Positions 1 through 8,254 of a stretch of 64,000 bases of DNA are shown here, piece by piece (the stretch's first letter is position 1; every line of letters begins with the position of its first letter). The stretch spans positions 930,001-994,000 of the forward strand of contig NZ_JAFBBU010000001.1 of the NCBI RefSeq assembly GCF_016907385.1, read 5' to 3'. Made by a program: the position numbers and the translations under genes. Source of the stretch: Subtercola frigoramans (GTDB lineage: Bacteria; Actinomycetota; Actinomycetes; Actinomycetales; Microbacteriaceae). Below the pieces are notes generated by a model. The model was not told the DNA's origin. It saw nothing but the letters and a program-made list of their open reading frames with translations, and ran no database searches.

Positions 1-2
1 CC

Positions 3-272
3 GGGCTCAACAGTGAGGCGAAACTGCTTCAGCTCAGCCACGCGTTCGACACGCTCGGCTGTGTGGCCGTGGAGTTCCGCACACACTGGCACAACCAGCA
101 GTCGCGCGCCGCGATCGCTCGGCTCGGCGCGAAACAGGACGGCGTGCTGCGCAACAACGACGTCTGGCGCGACGGCACCCTGCGCGACACCGTCGTCTTC
201 TCGATCATCGAGTCGGAGTGGCCCACCGTGCGCCTCTCCCTCACAGAGAAGGTCGCCGGTCGCGCCCGCTGA
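3..272 (+). CDS. GNAT family N-acetyltransferase, C-terminal part (5' end outside window)
   Basis: The frame is open from the left edge to the TGA at 270-272, giving 89 residues. The stretch NQQSRAAIARLG followed by KQDGVLR is the acetyl-CoA-binding helix region typical of the RimJ/RimL-like (Acetyltransf_3) GNAT subfamily, where an N-x-x-S-R-x-A-I-x-R-L-G-A motif precedes a D-G-x-x-R turn. The last strand (DTVVFSIIESEWP) also fits this family. The catalytic N-terminal half is missing, so substrate (protein N-terminus, amino acid or small molecule) cannot be judged. The next gene is convergent. Confidence 0.8.
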   Translation, partial: GLNSEAKLLQLSHAFDTLGCVAVEFRTHWHNQQSRAAIARLGAKQDGVLRNNDVWRDGTLRDTVVFSIIESEWPTVRLSLTEKVAGRAR

Positions 273-355
273 CTAGCTGCACGGCGGCGCAGTGAAACCG
301 CTCTGCTGCTGGTATCGACGGTCTCAACTGGCGCGGGCCGCGGCCTCGGCTGCGC

Positions 356-1780
356 TCAGCGCAGGGCGAGGGCTGTGGATGCCCGGGCCACCGCGCTCGC
401 GACCACGACTTCATCGACCCGCGCCAGCTGCCCGTCTTCGACCACGGCGACGCCGTTCACCAGTAGAAGCGCGAGCGGCGGCTGGGCCCCGAGGGTGAGC
501 GCGGCCACGGGGTCGAGGATTCCCGCGTGCTCCACCCCGTCGATCTTCCACACCGCGAGGTCGGCGAGCTTGCCCACCTCGAGCGAGCCGAGTTCACCGT
601 CACGGCCCAGGGTCTTCGCCCCGCCCATGGTCGCCATTCGAAGCGCAGTGCGCCCGGGCATCCGGTCGGCCCCGGCGCCCAGCCGGTTCATGAGCACCGC
701 CATGCGGATCTCGGTGCCGAGCTGGCCGGATTCATTGGATGCGGCGCCGTCGACGCCGAGCCCCACGCTGATTCCGGCGTCGAGCATGGCTGGCACACGG
801 GCGATGCCGGCCGCGAGCCTCGCGTTCGAGGAGGGGCAGTGGGCGACGGCCGTGCCTGTCGCGGCAAACCTGCCGATCGCGTGGTCGTCGAGGTGAACGC
901 AGTGCGCCATCCACACGTCGCTGCCGAGCCAGTCGAGGTCTTCGAGGTACTGCGTCGGCGTCTTGCCGAACTTCGACAGGCAGAACGCGTCTTCTTCGAC
1001 GGTCTCTGAGCCGTGCGTGTGCAGCCGTACGCCGAGCGAGCGCCCGAGTGCTGCCGATTCGCGCAGCAGCTCGGCCGTCACCGAGAACGGCGAGCAGGGT
1101 GCTAGCGCGATCTGGGCCATGGCTCCGCGGCCCGCATCGTGGTAGCGCTCGACAGCCTCGCCGCTCGCTGCCAGGATCGCGTCGATCGACTCGACGGCGA
1201 AGTCGGGCGGCAGGCCGCCCTGGCTCTGCCCGAGGTCCATCGAGCCGCGGGTGGCATGGATGCGAACCCCCAGCTCGCCAGCCGCCTTCACGATTCCGCC
1301 GAGAATGTCGCCAGCGCCGCTGGGGAACACGTAGTGGTGGTCACCGACGGTCGAGCATCCCGACTTTGCGGCCACCGCCATCGCACCCAGTGCGCCCGCT
1401 TCGACGAGCTCGGCGTCGATGCGGGCCCACAGCGGGTAGAGCGAGGTGAGCCAGTCGAACAGAATGGAGTCCTGCGCGTAGCCGCGGGTCAGCCACTGGT
1501 ACAGGTGGTGGTGGGTGTTGATGAGCCCAGGGGTGACCAGGTGTCCGCGCCCGTCGATGAGGCGAATGGATGCCCGGCTGCTGTCGCGCGTCGCACCGAC
1601 CCCATCGGGAGTCAGCCCGTCCCGCGCCCACTGCGGCGAGCTGCCATCTCCGACAGCCACGATCGTGGTGCCGTCGACGACCACGAACCCCACAGCGAAT
1701 TCGCTGCCCGCCGGGTCGACCGTGGCGATGTATGCCCTTTCGATGATCGTGCGTGCGGCGGGAGGCGCTGAAGTGCTCAT
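356..1780 (-). CDS. Amidohydrolase, 8-oxoguanine deaminase-like
   Basis: A 474-residue metal-dependent amidohydrolase of the guanine deaminase / TrzN / 8-oxoguanine deaminase group, predicted to deaminate a purine or triazine-like base in the cytosol. Visible metal ligands are the HHH cluster at residues 90-92 in NTHHHLYQ, His254 and His256 in VRLHTHG, His293 in MAHCVH and Asp344 in LGVDG, all in the usual order for a mononuclear zinc enzyme. The NTHHHLYQ-x-L-T-R block resembles characterised 8-oxoguanine deaminases more than AtzA-type enzymes. It is the third gene of a probable esterase-ybaK-amidohydrolase operon, 45 bp after ybaK. Substrate is inferred from family resemblance only. Confidence 0.85.
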   Translation of the reverse strand: MSTSAPPAARTIIERAYIATVDPAGSEFAVGFVVVDGTTIVAVGDGSSPQWARDGLTPDGVGATRDSSRASIRLIDGRGHLVTPGLINTHHHLYQWLTRGYAQDSILFDWLTSLYPLWARIDAELVEAGALGAMAVAAKSGCSTVGDHHYVFPSGAGDILGGIVKAAGELGVRIHATRGSMDLGQSQGGLPPDFAVESIDAILAASGEAVERYHDAGRGAMAQIALAPCSPFSVTAELLRESAALGRSLGVRLHTHGSETVEEDAFCLSKFGKTPTQYLEDLDWLGSDVWMAHCVHLDDHAIGRFAATGTAVAHCPSSNARLAAGIARVPAMLDAGISVGLGVDGAASNESGQLGTEIRMAVLMNRLGAGADRMPGRTALRMATMGGAKTLGRDGELGSLEVGKLADLAVWKIDGVEHAGILDPVAALTLGAQPPLALLLVNGVAVVEDGQLARVDEVVVASAVARASTALALR

Positions 1781-1825
1781 GCCGCCACGCTACCCACCTC
1801 AGATGTCGTGCATGTTGCAGAACCC

Positions 1826-2332
1826 CTACGTGCGGCGGATGACCGCCACCTGCGCGCCGAGGGCTGCAACGACGTCGGCCGGGGTGACCTCGATGTCGAA
1901 ACCGCGCCGGCCACCCGAGACGTAGATGGTCTCGTAGGCGAGCGCCCGATCATCCAGGACCGTCGGCAGCCGGGTCTTCTGCCCGAACGGGCTGATGCCG
2001 CCGACGACGTAGCCCGATTTGCGCTCGGCGACAGCTGCATCGGCCATGACGGCGCGTTTGGCCCCGACCGCTCTGGCCAGCGCTTTCACGTCGAGCTTCG
2101 AGTCGACCGAGACGATGGCGATGGCGAGGCCCTTGTCGGTGTCGACCATCAAGGTCTTGAAGACGCGCCCGCCGTCGATGCCGAGCGCGCTCGCGGCTTC
2201 TGCGCCGAAGTCGGTCGACGATTCATCGTGGTGATAGGCGTGCGGCGTGAACGGGATTCCCGCACGGGTGAGCGCGACCGTCGCGGCTGTGGTCGGTCCG
2301 ATCGCCTTCTGGTTCTTTCGCGACGTGGCCAC
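1826..2332 (-). CDS. ybaK: Cys-tRNA(Pro) deacylase, YbaK/EbsC family
   Basis: A 168-residue protein of the YbaK/ProX editing family, which hydrolyses Cys-tRNAPro mischarged by prolyl-tRNA synthetase in trans. The family core is visible: a Lys-containing VFKTLMVDTDKG segment near residue 57 and the Gly-rich VGGISPFGQK loop near residue 109, which forms the substrate pocket. Length is normal (about 160 residues). The GTG start at 2332 lies only 2 bp after the TGA of the upstream esterase gene, so translation is probably coupled. Confidence 0.93.
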   Translation of the reverse strand: MATSRKNQKAIGPTTAATVALTRAGIPFTPHAYHHDESSTDFGAEAASALGIDGGRVFKTLMVDTDKGLAIAIVSVDSKLDVKALARAVGAKRAVMADAAVAERKSGYVVGGISPFGQKTRLPTVLDDRALAYETIYVSGGRRGFDIEVTPADVVAALGAQVAVIRRT

Positions 2333-2334
2333 GG

Positions 2335-3075
2335 TCAGAGCGCGGTGGCCCCGTCGGCGTGCAGCTCAGCGTCGCTCGTCACGAGCGGGTTCGCGGTTGT
2401 CTGGACGGCACTCAGGAATTCCGAGACGTCGGTGATCTCCTCTTGCGAGACCCCGTGTCGGATGCCCGGGTAGAGCTTCGCCGTGAGCGTGGAGTGTTCG
2501 GGCAGCCACGCTTCGGTCCGTTCGACGGCGACGCCGTTCACGATGGGGTCTGCCACGTCGCGGCCCCAGAACACGGGCGGCCGGGACTCGCTCATCACGC
2601 GGTCTCCGTGAACCTGACCGTTGACGACGAACCCGGAGAGGTTCACCGCGGCGACGAATCGCTCGGGGGCCGTGCGCAGAAGGTGGATCGCCATGGCGCC
2701 GCCCTGGGAGAAGCCGAGGGTCGCAATGCTGGCAGGCGTGCCGAAGTGGGCTTCGACGCGGTCGAGCCAGTCGAGAACAGACGCCGCCGCGTCGTCGAGT
2801 CCCGAGACGCGGGGGTTGCCGGGCTCGCCGATGGTGAACCACGCGAACCCGTTCTCGACGGGGTGGGGAGCGAGAAGCGGCGCGCGCAGTGACGCGGCGA
2901 TGGTGCCAGCGGGCAGCAGTGGGGCGAGGGAGATCAGGTCGTTCTCGTGTGAGCCATACCCATGCATGATGATGACGAGCGGGCTCGTCTGCAGCCGGGC
3001 GGCAACCTCGTCAGTGGGAACCGACCAGACAACCGCAGCATCGTTGATCGGGGCGCGGCGTGGAGAATCGGTCAC
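2335..3075 (-). CDS. Alpha/beta hydrolase, carboxylesterase/phospholipase type
   Basis: A 246-residue cytosolic serine hydrolase of the LysoPLA/carboxylesterase (Abhydrolase_2) type. With the GTG start chosen here the triad is Ser123 in GFSQGG, Asp176 in GRDVADP and His207 in PGIRHG, and the oxyanion region is the MHGYGSHEND loop at 38-46. The start at 3075 was preferred because AGAGGA sits a few bases upstream; an in-frame ATG at 3144 would add 23 residues with no family match. It overlaps nothing but ends 2 bp before ybaK and looks like the first gene of a three-gene operon. Substrate unknown. Confidence 0.87.
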   Translation of the reverse strand: MTDSPRRAPINDAAVVWSVPTDEVAARLQTSPLVIIMHGYGSHENDLISLAPLLPAGTIAASLRAPLLAPHPVENGFAWFTIGEPGNPRVSGLDDAAASVLDWLDRVEAHFGTPASIATLGFSQGGAMAIHLLRTAPERFVAAVNLSGFVVNGQVHGDRVMSESRPPVFWGRDVADPIVNGVAVERTEAWLPEHSTLTAKLYPGIRHGVSQEEITDVSEFLSAVQTTANPLVTSDAELHADGATAL

Positions 3076-3266
3076 GATGGTCCTCTGGTGAAGTGAATGA
3101 TGCAGCGGGGCAGAGTGCGGTTGTCGAACGACGGTATCACCCACTGTAAACCGTACGAATGATTTCGGCCCTCGAAGAGGGGGTCAATTACGCAATGAGT
3201 CACTCCGTGGCGCAGTACCCCGAATCAGCGCCTGACCCAGCCATCAGTTCTCGGCCGGGGCCTGCC

Positions 3267-4601
3267 TCAACGGCACTGGGCGGCCACTGCGACCTGTGCG
3301 TCGCTCGGGCGACCGTAGGCTTCGATGCCGGAGCCGGGGATGTCGAATCCCTGGCTGATCGACCACGCCGTCGCCCAGACCTCCTGCTGACCCTTGATCT
3401 CGGGGCTGTTGAAGAGCGGGGCGCAGCGATACACCTGCGAATGCCCGACTTCGTGCGCAACGAGGGCCCGGGCATCCCGGCCGTCGTACCAGGCCGTCTC
3501 GACCGTGTAGTTGAGGTTGATGATCGCATACCCGCCGTCGGTGTCGAACGACTGCGTGGTACCAGAGAGCCAGTTCGCGCCGAGGCCCGAGACCTCGGGC
3601 GACCAGATGAATTCGAGTGCGACGCCATTGCTCAGGGAGCGGGCATAGTTCTCGATTTCACGTCGGACGGCCCAGGCCGGGTCATCCAGTTCTGCCTGGT
3701 GGGTTGCCTGCGAGGCGCGCACCTGCGATTCGGCGTCGCTCATCGAGGCAAGGAACGCGCCGTCGTGCGACATGCTCATGCTCGGGTTTCGCGCCTGCTC
3801 GGTGAGCCGGATCAGCGCGACCTGCAGCGAGCGGTTCGACAGTGGGTCGCTTGCGATGAGCTGGTCTGCCTCGGTTGCTGCAGCGCTGAAGAACGCGGAT
3901 TCGGCGGTATTGAGGCTGGTTTCTGCGTCGGCCGTGTTTTTCGCAGCCGTGACAAGGTCGCTGCCCTGCTGCTGCGACGCCCGTGCGCGACCCTCGAGCT
4001 GTTCGGCCTCGGTTGTGAGTTGCCAGGGAGGGCGGTACCCAGCAGGAGGAGTTGCGAGGGCTGCGACCTCTGCCGCGCTCGGCGGCGTGGATTCGGGGGC
4101 CGCTGCCAGAGCATCCATCGTCGTCAACGACTGCTGGAGGGCACCGGCTTCTGCCACGGTCTCGGCTGCGAACGTCGGGCTGTCGACCACCGAATGGATG
4201 CGTTTGGCAAGGCTTCGCACATCGGCGAGACGGGCGTCGAACGCGTGTGATGCGCTCGTCTCGGTCGTGAGCTGTGACTGCAGGCTGCTGGCTGCCGCTT
4301 CGTAACGGTTCTCTGCGGCAACGCTCCAGCCCCAGAAACCGCCGATCACGGCGGCCGCGACGACGGCGGCGCCGGCGAGCTGCAGAATCCGACGCCGTCG
4401 GTGTCGAGGTGGATGCCCGGCCGCCGAATCGCCGTCTTCACCGTGCTCGATCGGGTAACCTGTCGCGGGTTCCTCGTTCGTCGCGGGTGTGCCCACAGCG
4501 GCCGGGTTCGACAGCCCACTGTCAGGCATGTCGGCTCCGGGGTCGAAATCCACGGCGCGCGCAACGTCGGTCGATGAGTCGTCGGTCGAGGGTTCGGTCA
4601 T
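3267..4601 (-). CDS. Membrane-anchored protein with HEXXH metallopeptidase-like motif
   Basis: 444 residues: an acidic, disordered N-terminus (1-68), an Arg/His-rich stop signal, one membrane segment at about 72-95, an Ala/Glu/Ser-rich helical, probably coiled-coil region (about 100-260), and a C-terminal globular domain. That domain carries ALVAHEVGHSQ, with HEVGH at 383-387, and Glu407 in QQEVWA as a possible third ligand in a gluzincin-like layout. This suggests an extracellular zinc-dependent hydrolase tethered to the membrane, but I do not recognise a named family. The ATG at 4601 is preceded by AGAAGGA; a longer frame to 4979 only shadows the upstream GNAT gene. Third gene of the NYN-GNAT operon, 22 bp after the GNAT stop. 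Confidence 0.8.
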   Translation of the reverse strand: MTEPSTDDSSTDVARAVDFDPGADMPDSGLSNPAAVGTPATNEEPATGYPIEHGEDGDSAAGHPPRHRRRRILQLAGAAVVAAAVIGGFWGWSVAAENRYEAAASSLQSQLTTETSASHAFDARLADVRSLAKRIHSVVDSPTFAAETVAEAGALQQSLTTMDALAAAPESTPPSAAEVAALATPPAGYRPPWQLTTEAEQLEGRARASQQQGSDLVTAAKNTADAETSLNTAESAFFSAAATEADQLIASDPLSNRSLQVALIRLTEQARNPSMSMSHDGAFLASMSDAESQVRASQATHQAELDDPAWAVRREIENYARSLSNGVALEFIWSPEVSGLGANWLSGTTQSFDTDGGYAIINLNYTVETAWYDGRDARALVAHEVGHSQVYRCAPLFNSPEIKGQQEVWATAWSISQGFDIPGSGIEAYGRPSDAQVAVAAQCR

Positions 4602-4623
4602 TCGGTCGGATCCTTCTGAGTGC

Positions 4624-5439
4624 CTAGCGAGTCCAGCGATACGGGGTCGTGGTTGAAACCCTGACAAGGCCGGAGCGCTCGAGAATAGGGCGAGAATATT
4701 CGGTCGAGTCGCTGTGGATGAGCGACTTTCCCCGTCGGACCGCCGAGCGTGCCCTGGCGGCCGCGACGGCTCGGTAGATGCCTCGTCCTCGCCACTCTTC
4801 TCGGGTCGCCCCACCCCAGATACCGGCGAATCGTGACCCGTGGACTGGCTCGAGCCGGCCTGCTGAAACGATGACCCCCCGGGCCTCGGCGATCCAGAGC
4901 TCCATGCCGTCGCCTGTCGCGAGCCGGCGTAGCAGCGCGTCTGCTTCTTCGTGAGAGACGGGGTCGCCGAAGACCTCATCCTGCATCGCGCTCATTGCCC
5001 GCACGTCACCCTCTTCTGTGATGCGCCTCAGGATGACGCCGTCAGGCAGCTCGACGTCGAGGGCAAGCGATGCGGCCTCGCCGATCATGATCGACTCCGT
5101 CTCGTCAGCGACGAAGCCGTTGGCAAGGAGCGCCTCGGTCAGCCCGGGCGCCGTGTCGTGAGCCCGGGTCTTCCACTCGACCCTGGTGATCTCAGGGTCG
5201 GCCAGAAAGTACGCGACGGCCTCGGCAACGAGATCTCGGATGGTCGTCCCGTCGGCACCGCCGAGGTTCTGGTACGTGATGAAGCCCCGACCGTTGGCGA
5301 ACGTCACCAGCCGAAGAGGGCCGAGCTGACTGACGGTGATTGCGCTGGGTGTTTCGGCATCGGTGCGCAGTTCGTCGTCGTAGGCCTTCAGGAACTGCTG
5401 ACGCCGTTCCGGCGCCACCGATTCGTCATTCGGGGCCAC
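4624..5439 (-). CDS. GNAT family N-acetyltransferase
   Basis: 271 residues with a C-terminal GNAT domain. The acetyl-CoA pyrophosphate-binding motif A is WRGRGIYRAV at 216-225 (R-x-x-G-x-G/A type), preceded by a beta strand GVIVSAGRLEPV and followed by the alpha-4 / beta-6 region TEYSRPILERSGLVRV. The N-terminal 120 residues are divergent and may hold a second, degenerate GNAT fold. The GTG start at 5439 lies 1 bp after the stop of the NYN gene, so the two are probably translationally coupled. Substrate cannot be inferred. Confidence 0.87.
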   Translation of the reverse strand: MAPNDESVAPERRQQFLKAYDDELRTDAETPSAITVSQLGPLRLVTFANGRGFITYQNLGGADGTTIRDLVAEAVAYFLADPEITRVEWKTRAHDTAPGLTEALLANGFVADETESIMIGEAASLALDVELPDGVILRRITEEGDVRAMSAMQDEVFGDPVSHEEADALLRRLATGDGMELWIAEARGVIVSAGRLEPVHGSRFAGIWGGATREEWRGRGIYRAVAAARARSAVRRGKSLIHSDSTEYSRPILERSGLVRVSTTTPYRWTR

Positions 5440-5440
5440 G

Positions 5441-6463
5441 TCAGCGGCGGGCTTCGGAGTCGGGCCTCAGACGGATGAGACGCTGCGAACCCTCGTCCTG
5501 GAGGTCTGCGACGTCGCTGCGCGAGGCGAGAAAATCGGTGAACGAACGAAATCCGAGCGGCTTCTCGTTGAACGAAGGGTCCATGCGCCGCATCTGGTTC
5601 TTGACGGTACCGGTGTTGAGCCACTCGTCGGCGTCGCCCTTGGCGTGGCCGATCTGCAGTGCCCGAACGAGCAGTTCGGTCGCCACCGACTGCGGGTCGA
5701 CGTCGTCTGCGAGCTCTGGTTCGTCGAACGACGTGTCTTCGGTGTGCGAGAACATCGGGATCGTCGAAACGCGCCGGGATTTCGCCGGAGCCTTCGAGGG
5801 CTGGGCCTCGGCAGCCTCGGGCGCCGCCTTGCCTGCGCCAGCCCTGTCAGTCTTCGGAAGAGCGCTGGCCGCCGTAGCCGCGACCTTCTCGATGCCGGGC
5901 AGTGAGTCGTAGTCCTCGAACTCGTCGCACGCGGCCGCCAGCGAGGTGCTCGTCGAACCGGCGACCCCGATGCCCACCACAAACCGCCCCAGGCGCTTCG
6001 TCTTCTGCGCGAGGGCGATGTAGTCCGAATCGCCGGCGACGATGATCACGTGCGTGAGGTCTGGTAGCCGGAAGAGGTCTTCGACCACGTCCACAGCGAG
6101 ACGGATGTCGGCACCGTTCTTCGTTCCGCGTGTGGTGGTGGTGAAGAGCTGCGTCAGGTCGACGGCCCTCGACATCAGCTGGCGCTGGTAGCTCGCGTTG
6201 ACGGGCACCGACCAGTCGGCGTAGGCACGGTTGACCACCATCGTGCCGAACGAAGCCGCGAAGTCGATGATCGCGTTGAAGTCGACCGTGGCAGCGGCAA
6301 GCCGGGCGGCGACTTCGGGGTCAGCATCCGGGCTCGACTTGTCGAAATCGCGGATGCCGTCGCGCTGGAAGGCATTGCGCCCGTGCAACTGCTGGTACCG
6401 CGAGATGACGATGTTGTCGAAGTCGATGTACAGGCCGACGCGGGAATCGCTCGGTTCGCTCAT
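5441..6463 (-). CDS. NYN domain protein with C-terminal OST-HTH/LOTUS-like domain
   Basis: 340 residues. The N-terminal NYN (PIN-like) ribonuclease-type domain shows the acidic cluster expected for a metal site: Asp14 and Asp16 in YIDFDN, Asp119 and Asp125 in GADIRLAVDVVEDL, and Asp145/Asp147 in AGDSDY. A Pro/Ala/Lys-rich linker (about 195-225) leads to a C-terminal region (about 265-335) with the LVRALQIG, WLNTGTVKNQMRRMDPSFNEK and FTDFLAS blocks typical of OST-HTH/LOTUS RNA-binding domains. This is the bacterial version of the Limkain/MARF1 architecture and suggests RNA binding and cleavage. The ATG at 6463 is preceded by AGGGAG. First gene of the operon with the GNAT and HEXXH genes. Confidence 0.9.
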   Translation of the reverse strand: MSEPSDSRVGLYIDFDNIVISRYQQLHGRNAFQRDGIRDFDKSSPDADPEVAARLAAATVDFNAIIDFAASFGTMVVNRAYADWSVPVNASYQRQLMSRAVDLTQLFTTTTRGTKNGADIRLAVDVVEDLFRLPDLTHVIIVAGDSDYIALAQKTKRLGRFVVGIGVAGSTSTSLAAACDEFEDYDSLPGIEKVAATAASALPKTDRAGAGKAAPEAAEAQPSKAPAKSRRVSTIPMFSHTEDTSFDEPELADDVDPQSVATELLVRALQIGHAKGDADEWLNTGTVKNQMRRMDPSFNEKPLGFRSFTDFLASRSDVADLQDEGSQRLIRLRPDSEARR

Positions 6464-6518
6464 GGTGGGTGTCTGCTCCCTGGTCGCTGTCGGAGGACTC
6501 TGTCGCGATCCGTTGTCT

Positions 6519-7406
6519 TCAGTCTGCTGTGAGCGGTGGGTGCAGGGCAACTTGCGGGCCGGTCTGTCGTCGGCTCGGGATGATCGGGGCGAGGTAGGCG
6601 TTCACGATCAGGTCGCCGCGAATGTCACGAAGAGCGTCAAGAAGCCGGTCGATCAGGCGATCGGACACAGCGGTTGCCGTGAGATCGAAGGGGCCGAGTG
6701 GCTGCAGCTTTCCACACCGGATGCGAACGACCTCCCATCCCACCGCGCGCAAGAGCCGATCCTTGCGGCGGTCGGTCTCTTCGCGCTTGCCCACGTGCTC
6801 GAGGCCGTACCTGCCGACCGTGTCGTACTCGATCGCCACGCGGAGTTCAGGGATGACAAAGTCGGGCCAGACCTCGACGTGGGTGAAGAACGGGCGGCTG
6901 GTCTTCACTGCGTTCGCCGAGAGGTCGACTTCCAGTCGTTCGGCCAGGAGTTGCCGCAGGCGTGCTTCGGCCGCAGAGGAGGGTCTCGGTGCCCTCGGGC
7001 TGACGAAGGCCTCGCCGGGCGAGACGCTGCCCGGGGTCGGTGCTGCCTGCCGTGCAGGCCGGTCGGGCAGAGTGGCCCGCCGCGAATACGCCTTTCTCCT
7101 CGGTACTGCCAGCTCGGTGCATTCCGGGCACCAGGATGATCGGCGGCGCGTTCTGCCCGGCCGTGACCTCTGTTCCTCCGGTGTTGCCACGAAGAGGTGC
7201 CCGGTGTCGCACTGCCACAGCAGGTACACCTCGGCAGCCGGCGGGATCTGGGTGAGCGTGATGTGGTGATTCAGCTCGGGGTGATACTGCCGGATCAGAA
7301 CCGGGTAGCGTTCCCATTCGCCCCGGTACGTTCCGATCTCGTAGGGCAGGGCCCTGCCCTTCGAGCGTTGACGCCTCGACCACCACGCCTGGACGTTCTC
7401 GGCCAT
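6519..7406 (-). CDS. Zinc-ribbon protein with Vsr/DUF559-like endonuclease fold
   Basis: 295 residues. An N-terminal zinc-ribbon-like part has Cys66 and His70 in CDTGH plus Cys93 and Cys96 in CPEC. After a basic/proline linker, the second half has the signature of the very-short-patch-repair/DUF559 restriction-like fold: Glu147 in SSAAEARL, Asp182 in VWPDFVI, Glu193 and Asp195 in AIEYD, and the basic helix DRRKDRLLRAVGWEVVRIR. This predicts a DNA nuclease or nickase with all acidic metal ligands in place. It is divergent to a second zinc-finger nuclease gene (7565-8161). Function in the cell is unknown; repair or defence are both possible. Confidence 0.82.
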   Translation of the reverse strand: MAENVQAWWSRRQRSKGRALPYEIGTYRGEWERYPVLIRQYHPELNHHITLTQIPPAAEVYLLWQCDTGHLFVATPEEQRSRPGRTRRRSSWCPECTELAVPRRKAYSRRATLPDRPARQAAPTPGSVSPGEAFVSPRAPRPSSAAEARLRQLLAERLEVDLSANAVKTSRPFFTHVEVWPDFVIPELRVAIEYDTVGRYGLEHVGKREETDRRKDRLLRAVGWEVVRIRCGKLQPLGPFDLTATAVSDRLIDRLLDALRDIRGDLIVNAYLAPIIPSRRQTGPQVALHPPLTAD

Positions 7407-7564
7407 TCCTGGGACCTCCCTTCGCGTCTCGGCCGCTTCCCTGATTTCCGTCTGACGAACATAACCACGACCACCGACGCTGCCGAGTCTTTCGTCTCGG
7501 GGCCTCCCGGCTCTGAATCCGCCGGGCTTGGCCTGCCGTCAGAGGTTCGGCCTACTCTGTGTCC

Positions 7565-8161
7565 ATGATCGAATCCACGGCTGACCTCATGACAGGAGGA
7601 GCCCCGAGCCTGTGCGGCATTTGGCATGACGGCGTGCCCTGCGCGAACCCGGTCGCTGCGGCCCGCGGGCTGAACCTCTGCGACCGGCACCTGCTCGAGG
7701 CCTACGCCCAGGTCACGGCAGAAGTCGGCGTGAACGATGTGCTCCCGACGCCGTGTGTGGCGTGTGGATCGCGGTTGGGAGTCTCCTACCCATCAGGATG
7801 GCTCTGCGCTGTCTGCGAGTGGAGGCTCGGTGCCCTGCCCGATGGCACCGGGCAACGCCCGCGTGTTGATGTCGTCTACTACGTTCGGTTCAGGAACACC
7901 GTGAAGATCGGTACCAGCGCCAACCCCCGGGCACGGCTCGCGCAGCTGCACTTCGACGAGCTTCTCGCCTTCGAGCGCGGCACCAGGCATCGTGAGCACC
8001 GACGGCATCTGCAGTTCGCGGGCCACCGTATCGAGGGCAGCGAGTGGTTCAGGCTCCACGACTCTCTCGACGCGCACATCCGGGAGCTCCAGGCGGGCAT
8101 CGACGACCCGTGGGCCCAGTACAGCCTCTGGGTCAGCCAGGCCATCGCCCTCACCGAGTGA
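7565..8161 (+). CDS. Zinc-finger protein with GIY-YIG (MUG113/T5orf172-like) nuclease domain
   Basis: 198 residues. Two CxxC pairs (PCVACGS and LCAVCEW) around residues 60-90 suggest a zinc-binding module, and an earlier CGIWHDGVPC...CDRH patch may form another. The C-terminal half is a GIY-YIG domain of the T5orf172/MUG113 type: VDVVYYVRFRNTVKIGTS carries the paired tyrosines and K-I-G-T-S, then NPRARLAQL, the helix HREHRRHLQF with the acidic residue region, and GSEWFRL. These are found in phage-related and host nucleases. An alternative GTG start lies 6 bp upstream, but TACTCT at 7553-7558 sits exactly 6 nt before the ATG, which suits a leaderless mRNA. Confidence 0.85.
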   Translation: MIESTADLMTGGAPSLCGIWHDGVPCANPVAAARGLNLCDRHLLEAYAQVTAEVGVNDVLPTPCVACGSRLGVSYPSGWLCAVCEWRLGALPDGTGQRPRVDVVYYVRFRNTVKIGTSANPRARLAQLHFDELLAFERGTRHREHRRHLQFAGHRIEGSEWFRLHDSLDAHIRELQAGIDDPWAQYSLWVSQAIALTE

Positions 8162-8254
8162 TCACCGAGTGATCTCCGTGTGATCGCTGTGCCCGTGCGT
8201 GTGCCCGAAGGGCGTCGCTGGGCCGAATGTCGCTCCTCGGGTGTACAAACGGAT

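Noticed and set aside
305..335. GGTATCGACGGTCTCAAC near 310 as a degenerate REP element
   Set aside because: Only GTATCGA matches, with no hairpin and the wrong order of flanks.
3159..4250. 363-codon plus-strand frame opposite the HEXXH gene
   Set aside because: No domain, no ribosome binding site and composition of a shadow frame; the minus-strand gene has a membrane segment, HEXXH motif and operon context.
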